Origin: Chloroflexota bacterium
Lineage (GTDB): Bacteria > Chloroflexota > Dehalococcoidia > Tepidiformales > Tepidiformaceae
Assembly (NCBI GenBank): GCA_021823905.1
Contig: JAKALX010000265.1
Span: forward strand, 1 to 5,716
Length of the DNA: 5,716 nucleotides
Direction of reading: 5' to 3'
This document shows, piece by piece, positions 4,637-5,716 of this stretch; the stretch's first letter is position 1; each line of letters starts with the position of its first letter. The position numbers were made by a program, and so were the translations under genes. The notes beneath the pieces were generated by a model, which saw only the letters and a program-made list of their open reading frames with translations, did not search any database and had not been told where the DNA came from.

Positions 4637-5485
4637 TCAAGCGGCGGCCGCGGCCACCTTCGCCGTGGGCCGCCGGGCCGAATACTTTCGCGCTGCCTCG
4701 TACAGGTTGCCGACGAGCAGGCCGGCAGGGAGGAAATAGAGCCACCCGAACCATTCGAAGAAGAGGAAGCAGGACGTCGCCACCAGCAGCGCGAAGATCG
4801 CCTGGTCGCGGTACTTCACCGGGCAGGTTGGGGGATCGTCGAGCATGAAGAACGCGAAGAACAGGGCCATTTGCAGGTCCGGCGTCCGGAAGATTTCGGA
4901 GACCTGCCCCGCGTTGCCCAGGAAGCTCGCACCCGTAAAGAGCGTGAGGTAGGCGCCAAGGAACACGAGGATCAGCGGAACCTTGTTGATCCTGTCCGCG
5001 ATGAAGTAGCCGCCTGTCGCGATGATCGCGACGCCGGCCCAACCGAGGTCGGGCAGGGCTCCCCACCAGCTCTCGCCGCTCTTGAAGAGCACCGCCGCGA
5101 TCACCAGCGCGAGCGCCGCCGGGTTGAAGACGTTCGCCAGCCGCGTCCGGAAGAGGTGCTTCGTCGTAATCGCGAGGATGGCAGTCGCGATGGGGACGAT
5201 CCACGGCTCCTCGGGGCTGAGGATGAATCCGACGATCATCCCCGAGAGGATCCCACCGCTCGGGAAAATCCATTCGTCCCGCCCGAGCTTCGCGATGGCT
5301 ACGTCGACGAGCGCCGCGGCGATGGCCGCCGTCAGCAGCGGTCGGAGGGCCAGGCCCGGCGACACCTGCGTGAAGGCGGCAGCCGCGATCGCCGTGAACA
5401 GGAGAAGGACGATCCCCTTTGGCGTTCGGAAGAACCGGCGCACCGGCCGGAGCATGTCTGGATTGGCTGTTGCCGCGACGTTCAT
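4637..5485 (-). CDS. RnfD/NqrB-like integral membrane protein (NQR2/RnfD/RnfE family)
   Basis: 282 residues with about nine or ten hydrophobic helices and a short Arg/Lys-rich N-terminal stretch before the first. Family marks are GGILSGMIVGFILSP (77-91), FNPAALALV (120-128), KVPLILVFLGAY (168-179) and FFMLDDPPTCPV (212-223), the counterpart of the ATDPVSxP segment of RnfD. RnfD and NqrB are membrane subunits of flavin-dependent, ion-coupled NADH:ferredoxin or NADH:quinone oxidoreductases and carry covalent FMN on a Thr in (S/T)GAT. I see no such motif; the nearest strings are SGES (136-139) and TGAS (184-187), and the second does not align there. It may therefore only conduct electrons to a separate FMN protein. 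ATG 5485 is preferred because GAGGGGG precedes it; the in-frame extension to 5602 is Arg-rich and overlaps the upstream gene. The partner FMN-binding gene lies directly upstream. No other Rnf subunit is visible. Confidence 0.82.
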   Translation of the reverse strand: MNVAATANPDMLRPVRRFFRTPKGIVLLLFTAIAAAAFTQVSPGLALRPLLTAAIAAALVDVAIAKLGRDEWIFPSGGILSGMIVGFILSPEEPWIVPIATAILAITTKHLFRTRLANVFNPAALALVIAAVLFKSGESWWGALPDLGWAGVAIIATGGYFIADRINKVPLILVFLGAYLTLFTGASFLGNAGQVSEIFRTPDLQMALFFAFFMLDDPPTCPVKYRDQAIFALLVATSCFLFFEWFGWLYFLPAGLLVGNLYEAARKYSARRPTAKVAAAAA

Positions 5486-5532
5486 GCCTGCCCCCTCGTT
5501 CGTGGCGTCGTTCGGTCGATCGGGGCGTTCAT
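5482..5532 (-). other. 16-codon bridging ORF between the FMN-binding and RnfD-like genes
   Basis: The ATG at 5532-5530 shares its A with the TGA stop of the FMN-binding gene (TGATG). The mini-ORF stops at a TGA (5484-5482) that overlaps the RnfD-like start as ATGA. It therefore fills the whole gap between the two genes, and ribosomes could pass from stop to start twice. The peptide is Arg/Thr/Pro-rich and resembles nothing I know. It may be a coupling device or chance. Confidence 0.3.
5491..5497 (-). promoter_or_regulatory. Ribosome binding site of the RnfD-like gene
   Basis: GAGGGGG on the - strand lies 5 nt before ATG 5485. It supports that start over the upstream in-frame codons, and it lies inside the bridging ORF. 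Confidence 0.55.
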
Positions 5533-5716
5533 CAAGCCGACGCTGCCTGGGCAAGGGCATTCTGGACCGCCTGCGTGTATGCCGATGAGCTGTCCGTCGC
5601 ACCCGAGACGTAATTCACGGGCGCCGACTGCCGGCTCACCACCTGGCTTACCAGCGAGTTCACCTTCGAGCACGGGTAACGTGTACCACAGCCGGTCACG
5701 TTCGCGGAAACGATAC
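5532..5716 (-). CDS. C-terminal part of FMN-binding domain protein (ApbE-flavinylated type)
   Basis: Reading leftward from base 5714 gives 60 residues before the TGA at 5534-5532; the N-terminus lies beyond the window. The fragment contains LVSQVVSRQSAPVNYVSGAT, then DSSSAYTQAVQNALAQA. This is the characteristic end of FMN_bind domains: QSxxVDxVSGATxTSxAYxxAVxxAL. S37-G38-A39-T40-D41-S42 fits the sequence on whose Thr the transferase ApbE attaches FMN through a phosphoester, so T40 is the predicted site. The usual Asp three residues before the Ser is Asn34. Two cysteines (C9, C15 of the fragment) lie just before the helix and could form a disulfide in an extracytosolic protein. Such domains act outside the cytoplasm as one-electron carriers. 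An RnfD-like membrane protein follows, so the pair probably forms one electron-transfer unit. ApbE itself is not in the window. Confidence 0.8.
   Translation of the reverse strand, partial: IVSANVTGCGTRYPCSKVNSLVSQVVSRQSAPVNYVSGATDSSSAYTQAVQNALAQAASA

Noticed and set aside
4002..5273. 423-codon open frame on the - strand
   Set aside because: It crosses the convergent junction and the hairpin, running antisense to the SDR and out of frame with the RnfD-like gene on the same strand. No protein-like motifs are visible.
5486..5602. Upstream start of the RnfD-like protein (39 extra residues)
   Set aside because: The added part is Arg-rich and unlike membrane-protein N-termini of the family. It overlaps the FMN-binding coding sequence; ATG 5485 has GAGGGGG before it.
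5482..5673. 63-codon open frame on the - strand at the right end
   Set aside because: It is the wrong frame for the FMN-binding domain. Only its last 16 codons, which bridge the two genes, are of interest.

Overview
This is a GC-rich bacterial window with five complete protein genes and a partial gene at each end. The gene repertoire is a predicted F420-dependent luciferase-like oxidoreductase, a beta-lactamase-fold serine hydrolase, a short-chain dehydrogenase relative, and an RnfD-like membrane protein with an FMN-binding partner. Together with high third-position GC and one apparently leaderless gene start, this suggests a high-GC environmental lineage such as Chloroflexota or Actinomycetota. 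A high-GC proteobacterium cannot be excluded, and no marker gene in the window settles it.

Layout, left to right. On the + strand, 1-158 is the C-terminal end of a probable PAP2-type phosphatase. Next come an intergenic region with a possible promoter and an inverted repeat, then the LLM-class flavin oxidoreductase (271-1338). A nuclease-like gene (1431-2489) follows; it joins an HsdR-N-like PD-(D/E)xK domain to a C-terminal RAMA-like domain. It has lower third-position GC than its neighbours at its 5' end, its own leaderless-type promoter, and an exact 11-bp inverted repeat on its two sides. It looks like an accessory or defence gene dropped into a metabolic neighbourhood. After it, a serine hydrolase (2611-3771) and an SDR-fold protein (3783-4583) lie 11 nt apart and probably form an operon.

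A hairpin at 4594-4611 separates this rightward block from a leftward block on the - strand. That block holds an FMN-binding domain protein (5532-5716, its N-terminus lies outside the window), a 16-codon bridging ORF, and an RnfD/NqrB-like membrane protein (4637-5485). The pair resembles reduced extracytosolic flavin-transfer modules, in which a membrane protein passes electrons to a covalently flavinylated domain outside the cytoplasm.

The most interesting points are: the solitary HsdR-N/RAMA protein and its flanking repeats; the SDR that keeps its nucleotide-binding motif but has lost the catalytic Tyr and Lys; and the two-gene flavin module with overlapping stop/start codons bridged by a mini-ORF. 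No rRNA, tRNA, CRISPR array or transposase gene was seen.
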